Shown here: one piece after another, positions 5,878 to 12,254 of the stretch
How the letters are laid out: every line of letters begins with the position of its first letter
Numbering within the stretch: position 1 is the first letter of the stretch
Origin: a virus
Virus record (IMG/VR): IMGVR_UViG_3300009154_004367
Span: 1-43,103 of that record
Strand: one strand, 5' to 3'
Length of the DNA stretch: 43,103 bases
Program-made: the position numbers and the translations under genes
The notes under the pieces: generated by a model
What the model was told of the DNA's origin: nothing
Database searches by the model: none
Seen by the model: only the letters and a program-made list of their open reading frames with translations

Positions 5878-6468
5878 ATGACTTATTCTATCACAAAAAA
5901 AGGTCAAGTGATTGAGTTTGATTCTGCATTTGAATCGGCTCAAGAAGCAAAGAAATATGCCTCGGAGTTTCTCGGTTATAATACTTTCGCAATGGACTTG
6001 GTTGGAAAGATTAAGCTCTCATTCTCTCAAGAATCTTGGCTGCATTATCTCGCAACCGAGAGCCTGAACGCTTCTTTGTTTCCTGTAGAGAAAGAAGATG
6101 GTCCTTATCTTTCTTTGGTGAAGAAGATGTATGAGTGTGTGAAATCTCCTACTCGTAAGTTTCAAGTTCACATTCCTGGTGATATCACTCTTTCCACTGT
6201 TGTAAATGGTTTGAATGTAGGACACGTTTATGTCTTTGAGAATATGAACTATTCAGGTAAGATTACTCCTGAAGGTGTGCTTAAAGCAGAAGTGAGTGAA
6301 GATACTCTTAATCTTCTGGAAGATGCGAATGATAATCTTCTCAAACTCGCTCAAATGTACGGTCACGAAACAGGACAATGTTCTCTGTGTAATCGTCCGC
6401 TGAGTGATAAACTCTCCATTCAACTTGGAATGGGGCCAGTTTGCTTCAAGCGATTCAAAGAGGTGTAG
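5878..6468 (+). CDS. Zinc-knuckle (DUF6011-like) protein, 196 aa
   Basis: The C-terminal 35 residues carry CSLCNRPLSDKLSIQLGMGP followed by VCFKRF. This C-x2-C ... Gly-x-Gly-Pro-x-Cys pattern is that of the small DUF6011-type metal-binding motif found in many phage proteins. Residues 1-140 contain no recognised domain; there is a mixed beta region around TRKFQVHIPGDITLSTVV. Function unknown; the metal ligands (three Cys visible) suggest structural zinc. Single-gene transcript after the module at 5772-5833, or head of the run 5878-7499. Confidence 0.82.
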   Translation: MTYSITKKGQVIEFDSAFESAQEAKKYASEFLGYNTFAMDLVGKIKLSFSQESWLHYLATESLNASLFPVEKEDGPYLSLVKKMYECVKSPTRKFQVHIPGDITLSTVVNGLNVGHVYVFENMNYSGKITPEGVLKAEVSEDTLNLLEDANDNLLKLAQMYGHETGQCSLCNRPLSDKLSIQLGMGPVCFKRFKEV

Positions 6469-6524
6469 TAATACATCTCTTTCTTTCTTTTTCTTTAACC
6501 TAATCTACTTACAAACAAACCAAA

Positions 6525-6803
6525 ATGTCTAACCTTACTTCCGAGCAAATCAGCGAGATTCTGCTAGCACACTGCTATCGTGTGATTGATAATATGAATC
6601 ACGATGATTTGGTGTCTTATGCTGTTCAAATGATGTGTGAATCATTTTATAAGAATCCAGGTCAAGGTGATACTGATGTTAATATGTTGATTCAAGATAT
6701 TTGGTATGCTGAAGGTGAGGATGATGACTCTACTTTAGAGTTCGTTGCTGGTGTTGTAGGTAATGAGATTGCTGATGAAATCATGAAGACCACCCAGTTC
6801 TGA
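6525..6803 (+). CDS. Small acidic helical phage protein, 92 aa
   Basis: SEQISEILLAHCYRVIDNMN and DDLVSYAVQMMCESF resemble the next gene's EQLIESYADSLIQGMDYKTM and EQFVYDTITENL. This is a pattern (E-x-L-I-x-x-Y ... D-x-M ... L-x-x-Y/F-x-x-x-x-x-x-x-N/F-L) seen in many small cyanophage proteins of unknown role. Probably a tandem paralogue pair. Confidence 0.75.
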   Translation: MSNLTSEQISEILLAHCYRVIDNMNHDDLVSYAVQMMCESFYKNPGQGDTDVNMLIQDIWYAEGEDDDSTLEFVAGVVGNEIADEIMKTTQF

Positions 6804-6838
6804 AATTAATTAAACTACCCCCCTTATCTGAATCAACA

Positions 6839-7096
6839 ATGATTAGCCGCGAACAACTGATTGAAAGCTATGCAGATTCCCTCATTCAAGGGATGGACTA
6901 TAAAACAATGGAACAATTTGTGTATGATACAATCACCGAAAACCTTGACAACTATTCAAACTATCAACTCGCAAAGGAAGTAGTTGGATACGATTCAAGT
7001 CTTTTTGACCTTTCTTTTAACGAAGACCTTAAAGACGACCAGATTGTGAGAAAGTTCGTGCAGGCTAATGATGTAGATGAAAGTTGGGAAGACTGA
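6839..7096 (+). CDS. Small acidic helical phage protein, 85 aa (paralogue of the preceding gene)
   Basis: MISREQLIESYADSLIQGMD aligns by eye to the N-terminus of the 6525 gene. The C-terminal part is acidic (DLKDDQIVRKF, DVDESWED). All helical, no catalytic motif. Non-SD start after TCAACA. Confidence 0.75.
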   Translation: MISREQLIESYADSLIQGMDYKTMEQFVYDTITENLDNYSNYQLAKEVVGYDSSLFDLSFNEDLKDDQIVRKFVQANDVDESWED

Positions 7097-7139
7097 CTTT
7101 AGTTAAAACTCCAGTAAAATCCATTTGTCCCACACCAAA

Positions 7140-7499
7140 ATGACTAAAAAGACTTACGATTGGACTCAACCAGTAATGAGCCTACTTCACAAACTCCAAA
7201 AAGCTGATGTAAAGATTATCGCTGTTAATGATGGTGATGAATATGAAAATGTAGTAGGTGATACTAATCTCGCCGCCCGAAAAGATGCAGCAGATAGGAT
7301 TACTGCTGTAGATGAATCGTGGGTGCGAGTTCAACATAAAGATGATTTCGCAACTCTATACATTGTCTTGGGTAATGATACTAACGAAATCCTTGCTGAT
7401 TATGGTTTCACTCCTGGTAGTAAACTACAAGCAATCATTGAAGGTGTAAGTGAAGCCTTCTACGAACAATGGGAAGATGTTCCTTGTCCTATGGTCTGA
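7140..7499 (+). CDS. Hypothetical protein, 119 aa
   Basis: The ATG at 7140 (MTKKTYDWTQPVMSLLHKLQ) was chosen over an in-frame TTG at 7125. The pattern is alpha/beta: a strand KIIAVNDGDE, a strand TLYIVLGND and a helix KLQAIIEGVSEAFYEQWE. No known family recognised, though the size and layout suggest a compact folded domain. Confidence 0.77.
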   Translation: MTKKTYDWTQPVMSLLHKLQKADVKIIAVNDGDEYENVVGDTNLAARKDAADRITAVDESWVRVQHKDDFATLYIVLGNDTNEILADYGFTPGSKLQAIIEGVSEAFYEQWEDVPCPMV

Positions 7500-7516
7500 C
7501 TAATTCTTTATACCAC

Positions 7517-7574
7517 TGTGCCGCTTGTAGAACTGGCACACTAAACGAGCACCAGTTCTAGAATGTGGTATTCT
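7517..7574 (+). promoter_or_regulatory. Hairpin plus extended -10 promoter module
   Basis: TGTGCCG (7517-7523) pairs with TGGCACA (7534-7540) with one G-U pair. TAAACGAGCAC follows, then TGGTATTCT (-10 at 7569-7574) and AGAGGAGTGGAAGGG. It lies 60 bp before the DUF2786 gene. Confidence 0.7.
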
Positions 7575-7633
7575 AGAGGAGTGGAAGGGATGCAATAAGG
7601 TTAAAGTATAAACAAAACTCATCAACAATTCCA

Positions 7634-8311
7634 ATGAAAACTCGTCAAGAAATCATCACCAAGATTCAATCCATTCTGAAACTTCAGGCTGGAACTTCTT
7701 TTGAAGGTGAAGCCTCCGCAGCAGCAAATCTGATTGATAAGCTGTGCAAACAGTATGGATTGAGTGTGGATGAAATTGGGAAAGTTCAAGTTCTCGATGA
7801 GAGCTTCTACACCTACAAGCGTGTTAATGCTGCACACAATACTCTGCTTAATGCAGTCGCAAAGTTCTATGATGGAGCTGCATACATCAAGAATAGTGAT
7901 GTAAAATCTCTTCAAATCATCGGTTCTGAAGGACAACAAATTCAAATCAGGCTCTATTTTGAATACCTTCTGGGTGTGATGGAGAAAGAATGTAATACTG
8001 CCTATGAAGCAGAAAAGGTTCTTTCTGAACTCACTGGTGGTTCTGTTTCTCGGAGTTTCAAAATCAACTTCCGAAAGGCATTTGCCGGAATGGTAAGTAC
8101 CCGTCTGAATGAGATGAAAATTGAAGAGAATCGGATTCACGATGATGCGAAAGCCGTGAAAGAACAAGTTGCACTGATGCGCTTTGGTCGTGCAAAAGCA
8201 ACTACTGGTGCTAATGGTGCTGGTGCATTTGCAGGTGCTGGTGTTGGTTCTTCCGTAAGTCTCAATCGCCAAGCATCAGGTTCTACTCGCCGTGCTCTTT
8301 GCGGAGTATAA
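7634..8311 (+). CDS. DUF2786 domain protein, 225 aa
   Basis: Residues 1-45 match the DUF2786 signature: a helix ending in KIQSILKLQ, then EGEASAAANLIDKLCKQYGL and SVDEIGKV. A helical middle and a basic region follow. The tail is Gly/Ala-rich and low complexity (ATTGANGAGAFAGAGVGSS) and ends STRRALCGV. DUF2786 proteins occur in phages and bacteria; their function is not established. Single gene between two promoter modules, so probably its own transcript. Confidence 0.88.
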   Translation: MKTRQEIITKIQSILKLQAGTSFEGEASAAANLIDKLCKQYGLSVDEIGKVQVLDESFYTYKRVNAAHNTLLNAVAKFYDGAAYIKNSDVKSLQIIGSEGQQIQIRLYFEYLLGVMEKECNTAYEAEKVLSELTGGSVSRSFKINFRKAFAGMVSTRLNEMKIEENRIHDDAKAVKEQVALMRFGRAKATTGANGAGAFAGAGVGSSVSLNRQASGSTRRALCGV

Positions 8312-8322
8312 AGAATAGTTGC

Positions 8323-8380
8323 TGTGCCACTTGTGGAACTGGCACACTAAACGAGCACGGAGCCCAAAATGTGGTATTCT
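8323..8380 (+). promoter_or_regulatory. Hairpin plus extended -10 promoter module
   Basis: TGTGCCA (8323-8329) pairs with TGGCACA (8340-8346). TAAACGAGCACGG and TGGTATTCT (-10 at 8375-8380) follow, then TAAGAGGTGGAGAGGG, a slightly altered leader. It lies 70 bp before the ATG at 8451. Confidence 0.7.
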
Positions 8381-8450
8381 TAAGAGGTGGAGAGGGCGAG
8401 AGAAGCACCCAAAACATAGTTAGTATAAACAAATCTTTCTTTTTTCAAAA

Positions 8451-8780
8451 ATGATTCAAACCCGCACTCCCGAACAGATTGAAGCTCGCCGCGCTCGCGT
8501 TGCACAAATGACTGCTGAGGGTCGCGTGATGACTTCTACGATGCGCACTCGTATTGCGAATCAACAACGTAAAGCACAAAAACTTCAAGATGCAGCTGAT
8601 GCTGTGATTGCTGGTCTAAGCGCCTCTCAAATCGCTTCTAATCGCTATAGCGGTATCTCCACAGCTGAAGTGGTTGTTAACGTTGCTCCAGAGGCTACTA
8701 CTAACCTCCCACGCAATCAAAAAGAAGATACTCTCGCACTGAAAGCATCTAAAGTTCTTCAAGAGCTTCTGAATAGCTGA
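8451..8780 (+). CDS. Hypothetical Arg/Ala-rich helical protein, 109 aa
   Basis: The N-terminal 50 residues form a basic amphipathic helix (PEQIEARRARVAQMTAEGR, RTRIANQQRKAQKLQDAAD). The C-terminal part is more polar, with a final helix (LKASKVLQELLNS). Possible DNA/RNA binding by charge; no family recognised. Confidence 0.77.
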   Translation: MIQTRTPEQIEARRARVAQMTAEGRVMTSTMRTRIANQQRKAQKLQDAADAVIAGLSASQIASNRYSGISTAEVVVNVAPEATTNLPRNQKEDTLALKASKVLQELLNS

Positions 8781-8819
8781 AAGAACTATCTCTTTAATCA
8801 ACTCACACAAAAATACAAA

Positions 8820-9086
8820 ATGATTGATGCTTTCACTGATTATCCTTTTCCATCTTGTGGTGACACCGCAGGGCAAACTGCACCAATCCGTAAATGTACC
8901 ATCCTAACTTATGACCGAAATAAGTATTGCGATATTCTTGTTTATTTTGTAGATAGCGATGGTGATGAGACAGGATATGTTGATAGCATCAAAGCCGGAT
9001 ATCTTTATAAAAATGAAGCAAGGATTGATGATGGAGTAACCTTCTCAGATGATGAACTAAAAGCTCTTCCTTGGCGAAGTGTTTAA
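8820..9086 (+). CDS. Hypothetical protein, 88 aa
   Basis: MIDAFTDYPFPSCGDTAGQT, then a beta-rich core (CTILTYDRNKYCDILVYFVD, GYVDSIKAGYLY). The beta-barrel-like layout with the DYPF start and KAGYLY strand is one I associate with small conserved cyanophage proteins of unknown function. Confidence 0.78.
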   Translation: MIDAFTDYPFPSCGDTAGQTAPIRKCTILTYDRNKYCDILVYFVDSDGDETGYVDSIKAGYLYKNEARIDDGVTFSDDELKALPWRSV

Positions 9087-9136
9087 CTTTATAAATCCAA
9101 CTCTAACACTTTATCACACACACAACACTCAAAACA

Positions 9137-9337
9137 ATGGCAAAACTTCAAGTTACTTCAATTGAATATGATTTTGATTGTGACGGTGAACAAAGTATTC
9201 CTCGTGCGCATCAAGAAAATCTAACTCAAAATACGATTGGTAAAGTGTATGAAGTAGAGGATGAAGACTATCTTGCTGATGTGATTAGTGATGAAACTGG
9301 TTGGTGTGTTAAATCTCTTGATTATGTTATTGTATGA
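9137..9337 (+). CDS. Hypothetical acidic beta protein, 66 aa
   Basis: MAKLQVTSIEYDFDCDGEQS and onward; acidic, several strands with a Gly-x-Val-Tyr-Glu-Val turn (IGKVYEVEDEDYLADVI) and a C-terminal strand (LDYVIV). Resembles small SH3-like phage proteins but unassigned. Stop coupled to the next gene (ATGA at 9334). Confidence 0.75.
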   Translation: MAKLQVTSIEYDFDCDGEQSIPRAHQENLTQNTIGKVYEVEDEDYLADVISDETGWCVKSLDYVIV

Positions 9338-9519
9338 AAGTAAACTATAGAAAGCTGATTGAAGATTGCATTGAAACTGGTATTGAGCGAGGATGGCGAA
9401 GAGCACATAAACATACCGAAAATCCAAATCCCGAATCAATAAAAGATACGATTCACGATTGTATAATGGAACAGTTTTATGAGTATTTCATCTTTGATAA
9501 TGAGTTTTCAAATGACTAA
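9334..9519 (+). CDS. Hypothetical small helical protein, 61 aa
   Basis: MKVNYRKLIEDCIETGIERG WRRAHKHT and onward, with a second acidic helix (TIHDCIMEQFYEYFIFDNEF). Pattern typical of small phage proteins of unknown role. Overlaps both neighbours (4 bp and 8 bp), suggesting a coupled cassette 9137-9727. Confidence 0.75.
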   Translation: MKVNYRKLIEDCIETGIERGWRRAHKHTENPNPESIKDTIHDCIMEQFYEYFIFDNEFSND

Positions 9520-9727
9520 CACTTTTGATTATGATGAGTTTATGTCGGACGCAAATGGCGCTTATATGTATCATCCCAAACATCAACGATACGGTCAGTT
9601 TTTGATGAACTATCTCACACAACATCACCCCGATATTGTTGTGCCTGATGAAGTAGATTGCTTTTATAATGATAATAAGGTTCCAAAGTTTATGAGGTTT
9701 CTATGTAAACTCTCTGATGGTACTTGA
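9512..9727 (+). CDS. Hypothetical protein, 71 aa
   Basis: The ATG at 9512 (MTNTFDYDEFMSDANGAYMY) gives an 8-bp overlap with the upstream gene and was preferred to the in-frame ATG at 9479. Aromatic-rich; no family recognised. Last gene of its run, followed by a promoter module. Confidence 0.7.
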   Translation: MTNTFDYDEFMSDANGAYMYHPKHQRYGQFLMNYLTQHHPDIVVPDEVDCFYNDNKVPKFMRFLCKLSDGT

Positions 9728-9747
9728 TAGCTACATTTTTATACGGC

Positions 9748-9805
9748 TGTGCCACCTGTAGCACTGGCACACTAAACGTGCGCTGGCCTGAAAATGTGGT
9801 ATTCT
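9748..9805 (+). promoter_or_regulatory. Hairpin plus extended -10 promoter module
   Basis: TGTGCCA (9748-9754) pairs with TGGCACA (9765-9771). TAAACGTGCGC, TGGTATTCT (-10 at 9800-9805) and AGAGGAGTGGAGGGA follow. Last recognised copy; it drives 9872-10908. Confidence 0.7.
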
Positions 9806-9871
9806 AGAGGAGTGGAGGGACGAGGTGAGTGAGATAATAGGTTAGACTAAACAAATTCCTTCTCTGTTTCA

Positions 9872-10093
9872 ATGAAAACAATCAAAGTGCAAATCATTGG
9901 TGGTGTTTCTACTAAATCTGTTATTGAATCTGGAGTTGATGAAATTCAACATCCTCTAACATTTCATGCCTATTCTGATACGATGAAGGCTCGCGTTCTG
10001 GAATCTTATCTTAAGAATCCAGAAAAAATTGTGTTGAGTTTCACTGATGAATCTCCTCGTGATGGTGAATGGCACGAGAGCCTTTTCAATTAA
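9872..10093 (+). CDS. Hypothetical protein, 73 aa
   Basis: MKTIKVQIIGGVSTKSVIES and onward; begins with a strand, then a helix (YSDTMKARVLESYLKNPEK) and a final strand (KIVLSFTDES). No family recognised. First gene of the run leading to the Toprim gene. Confidence 0.75.
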   Translation: MKTIKVQIIGGVSTKSVIESGVDEIQHPLTFHAYSDTMKARVLESYLKNPEKIVLSFTDESPRDGEWHESLFN

Positions 10094-10127
10094 CTAATCT
10101 CACATTCACTCACTCTAAAAACACAAA

Positions 10128-10301
10128 ATGATTGTTTCTGAATTGATTCATAAGCTTCAACAGCTTCCTCCTGATAAAGAAGTCTGTATCACTGAGGGTT
10201 ATGAATGTAAGTTTTATAAAGGAGAGTTTAGTGTTTCTTTATTTGAGGATGGTGATGATAGCTTTGTAGATATTGGTATTGGTGGATGTGGGATAGAATA
10301 A
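10128..10301 (+). CDS. Hypothetical small protein, 57 aa
   Basis: A short gene with a non-SD ATG (CACAAAATG): MIVSELIHKLQQLPPDKEVC, then beta strands and an acidic, Gly-rich end (DIGIGGCGIE). The start (helix, then PPD-x-x-V) is common in small phage and bacterial proteins with a beta-barrel end. Function unknown. Confidence 0.7.
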   Translation: MIVSELIHKLQQLPPDKEVCITEGYECKFYKGEFSVSLFEDGDDSFVDIGIGGCGIE

Positions 10302-10330
10302 TCTTTACAAACTTAAACAACAAACGAAAA

Positions 10331-10375
10331 ATGGAGAAGATTAAATCTAAGTCTTCTTACACCACTACACAATGA
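10331..10375 (+). CDS. Possible 14-codon leader peptide upstream of the Toprim gene
   Basis: Starts after ACGAAAA at 10331, reads MEKIKSKSSYTTTQ and ends in the ATGA that starts the next gene (10372-10375). Its start context matches the neighbouring genes. Inference: translation of this peptide could couple initiation of the Toprim protein. Chance occurrence is possible. Confidence 0.35.
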   Translation: MEKIKSKSSYTTTQ

Positions 10376-10908
10376 GGTATAGAAACAACATTAAAGAACA
10401 TCTTCTAGAGAGACATCTAAATCTAGAACTTCATCACCCAGTTTTAGATTTAGAATTGAATATTGCGACTTTCTATTGTTATAATCTATCAGGTCAAATT
10501 GTAGGATATCAGCAGTATAATCCTAATGGAGATAAAAAGATCTTCAATTCTAAACTAGAAGGAAGGTATTATACTTATCGTAAACTACCTACAGTTTCTC
10601 TATTTGGAACTGAAAGCTTATATCAATCTAATGGTGTTATCTATTTAACGGAAGGAGTATTTGATGCTGCGCGAATGACTAATGTAGGTCAATCTGCACT
10701 TGCAACTTTAACTAATAATCCACCTAAAGATTATAAGAATTACTTGCAAATGTTAGGTAGACCTATTGTTGTAGTATGTGATAATGATAGTGCAGGAAAA
10801 CAACTCTTGCCTTATGGTGATTATGTAGAAGTTGTTCCTGATGAGGTTAAAGATCTAGGTGAAGCTCCTAATGATTATATTCAGTATCTTTTAAGTAAGT
10901 ATGAATAA
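10372..10908 (+). CDS. Toprim-domain primase-like protein, 178 aa
   Basis: Residues about 88-165 form a Toprim fold: a strand and acidic motif IYLTEGVFDAARM (Glu94), then IVVVCDNDSAGKQL (Asp137, Asp139), then KDLGEAPNDY in the position of the third acidic motif. The N-terminal 80 residues (GQIVGYQQYNPNGDKKIF) resemble the RNA-polymerase-side part of phage primases, but there is no zinc-binding domain and no helicase. T4 gp61 primase is 342 aa, so this is a reduced or accessory protein. It may act in primer synthesis or in nicking/recombination. It is the last gene before the repeat-rich region with DnaA-box sequences, which supports a replication role. Confidence 0.82.
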   Translation: MRYRNNIKEHLLERHLNLELHHPVLDLELNIATFYCYNLSGQIVGYQQYNPNGDKKIFNSKLEGRYYTYRKLPTVSLFGTESLYQSNGVIYLTEGVFDAARMTNVGQSALATLTNNPPKDYKNYLQMLGRPIVVVCDNDSAGKQLLPYGDYVEVVPDEVKDLGEAPNDYIQYLLSKYE

Positions 10909-10921
10909 ATGTTAAATTAAA

Positions 10922-10974
10922 TGGTATAGTATGTTGTGGAAAAGCTGTGGAAAAGTGTTGAATATTGTGGAAAA
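10922..10974 (+). other. Three phased cyanobacterial DnaA-box sequences behind an extended -10
   Basis: TGTGGAAAA occurs at 10935-10943, 10946-10954 and 10966-10974, with starts 11 and 20 bp apart (about one and two helical turns). The reverse complement, TTTTCCACA, is the DnaA-box consensus described for cyanobacterial oriC. TGGTATAGT (10922-10930), an extended -10 sequence, lies 4 bp upstream. Inference: a host-DnaA binding cluster, as an origin or as a repressible promoter. Confidence 0.6.
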
Positions 10975-10987
10975 CTAAAGTAAGTTA

Positions 10988-11098
10988 TGTGATACTATAA
11001 ACCTTTTTTAAACGTTTCTTTTAATCGTCATCTAATCGTTTATAAATGCTTTAGGTTATGCTATTCTAAACCTTTTTTAAACGTTTCTTTTAATCGTC
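10988..11098 (+). repeat. Two 32-bp direct repeats, each behind an extended -10
   Basis: The 32 bp at 10998-11029 and 11067-11098 are identical: TAAACC, a T-run, the palindrome AAACGTTT, then CTTTTAATCGTC. Each copy is immediately preceded by a TG-n -10 box: TGTGATACT (10988-10996) and TGCTATTCT (11059-11067). The repeats are 69 bp apart. Inference: two tandem promoters with the same 5' leader. Confidence 0.7.
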
Positions 11099-11171
11099 GT
11101 CCAGGATTTCTATAATTATATCACACCACTCCTTCACTGTCAAGTATTTCCTCCAAACCCCTTATCACCAC

Positions 11172-11200
11172 TTGACGAATACTCCGAATGATGCTACACT
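11172..11200 (+). promoter_or_regulatory. Sigma-70-type promoter
   Basis: TTGACG (11172-11177), 17-bp spacer, TACACT (11195-11200) with an extended TGC just before the -10. It is the best full promoter in the non-coding region. It points right into a stretch without a + strand gene, ending at a terminator-like hairpin at 11439-11480. Confidence 0.65.
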
Positions 11201-11206
11201 AAAACA

Positions 11207-11485
11207 GTGAAGAATTGAATTTGCTAAATAATAACACTTATGAACAGTTAGTTCTGATAAGCTTACTTGAACTCTAGGCCACTGTAAGGTAATACTTATA
11301 CGCCAATCAGAGGTAACAAAAGTAATCAGAAAGAATGTGAAATAAGTCATATCAATATCCTTAACACGAGAATTAAACTCTTTGTGAAGTGTTGGATAAT
11401 ATAACATAAAGTTACAACTCATATAATAGGCTATAAGGCTCTCTAGAATGTTTTAAGCATTCAGTCTAAAGAGAGATTTTGTTGT
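11207..11485 (+). ncRNA. Candidate phage non-coding RNA, about 280 nt
   Basis: Bounded by a consensus promoter (11172-11200) and a terminator-like hairpin with a T-rich tail (11439-11485). No + strand reading frame of useful size lies between; an 85-codon minus-strand frame has no coding look. Function unknown. The 5' end would be near 11207. Inference only; no RNA family was recognised. Confidence 0.4.
11439..11485 (+). terminator. Terminator-like hairpin
   Basis: CTCTCT (11439-11444) pairs with AGAGAG (11470-11475). Inside, GAATG and CATTC form a second helix. It is followed by ATTTTGTTGTGTTTA. Confidence 0.5.
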
Positions 11486-11515
11486 GTTTATTCATAATAG
11501 CATTTTCATAAAAGA

Positions 11516-12075
11516 GGATACGTGGGGAGGTTCGTTATTCTTACTAGGCAGCAGTGATTCACTTCGTGTTAATCAGCGCCAGGATGTAACAAACACCTTC
11601 GTCTTTAATCCTTCCCAGTTATAGTTACAGCTTCGTCATTAAATCTTCTTATGAATGGGAACTTCGTCATTAGCAGTACTAAATACTTCTTCACTTCGTC
11701 CTGAAAGCATTATACTCAGATGTCGTGAGTAACATCGTCTTGATGTACTTTTCATTTATTGTTTACATCGTCTATTCACAGTTATTTCGTTATTTGGATA
11801 CGTGGGGGAGGTTCGTTATTCTTACTAGATAAGGGTTACACACTTCTATACATTTGCCTCTGTGTATAGAGAATAGAGGACAACTCTTCGTTTATTCTTT
11901 ATACTGAAAGATACAGTTATTTCGTTATTTGGATACCTGGGGGAGGTTCGTTATTCTTACTAGATAAGGGTTACACACTTCTATACATTTAGTGCTAAAT
12001 GTAGCAAATAGCAGTTAATTCTTCGTTTATTGTTATAGCAGTCTAATCGTATTCCTTCGTTTATTGTAATCGACA
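11516..12075 (+). repeat. Array of TTCGT/TCGTC motifs with three longer repeats
   Basis: No gene is visible. Short motifs of the form CTTCGTCATTA, ATCGTCT or CTTCGTTTATT occur near 11531, 11562, 11598, 11632, 11662, 11695, 11735, 11767, 11786, 11812, 11887, 11921, 11947, 12022, 12046 and 12056, often 30-36 bp apart. Three copies of a longer block (GGATACGTGGGGGAGG then TTCGTTATTCTTACTAG) begin at 11517, 11796 and 11931. Stem-loops are evident, for example TGATTCAC-TTC-GTG-TT-AATCA near 11555. It may be iterons for a DNA-binding protein or a large structured RNA. Confidence 0.6.
11778..11990 (+). repeat. Pair of 78-bp near-identical repeats
   Basis: 11778-11855 and 11913-11990 differ at one base as read (CGTGGG versus CCTGGG), with starts 135 bp apart. 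Each runs directly into a hairpin of different sequence: TCTATACA/TGTATAGA after the first, and TACATTTAG-TG-CTAAATGTA after the second. Confidence 0.85.
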
Positions 12076-12125
12076 GTGTATTGCGATTTATTTGTGATTC
12101 TTATGGTAAACCGTTGCCCGTATAT

Positions 12126-12146
12126 AATAGTAGGAGTCCCACTATT
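12126..12146 (+). other. Stem-loop AATAGT..ACTATT
   Basis: AATAGT (12126-12131) pairs with ACTATT (12141-12146), with GG/CC pairing inside. It overlaps a TATAAT at 12123-12128 and lies just upstream of the AT-rich tandem repeats. It may be an operator or an RNA hairpin. Confidence 0.4.
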
Positions 12147-12157
12147 CCGAAAGGCTG

Positions 12158-12254
12158 TTGCTAACCACTTGTAGATATATAAATTTCTGAAAAATTTTTG
12201 AGAAAGGCTCCATTGCTAACCACTTGTAGATATATAAATTTCTGAAAAATTTTT
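12158..12254 (+). repeat. 42-bp direct repeats (two copies, 55-bp period)
   Basis: 12158-12199 and 12213-12254 are identical: TTGCTAACCACTTGTAGA, then TATATAAAT, then TTCTGAAAAATTTTT. Both carry TATATAAAT, close to a T4 late promoter core, and an A-tract/T-tract junction typical of bent or easily melted DNA. Confidence 0.85.

Noticed and set aside
7622-8272. Minus-strand open frame of 216 codons
   Set aside because: It lies wholly opposite the DUF2786 gene, is Cys/Phe/Ile-rich in the way of antisense frames, and has no motif or start signal.
11165-11422. Minus-strand frame of 85 codons in the repeat region
   Set aside because: Composition is not protein-like, and the stretch is flanked by a + strand promoter and a terminator-like hairpin. 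Kept only as a refutation route for the ncRNA idea.
11516-11560. tRNA genes, suggested by GGTTCG in the repeated block
   Set aside because: No acceptor stem, anticodon arm or CCA-proximal pairing could be laid out around the three copies. No tRNA was found by eye elsewhere in the window.
11516-12075. CRISPR array
   Set aside because: The recurring motif is only about 6-11 bp and variable, spacers are uneven, and no cas genes are present.
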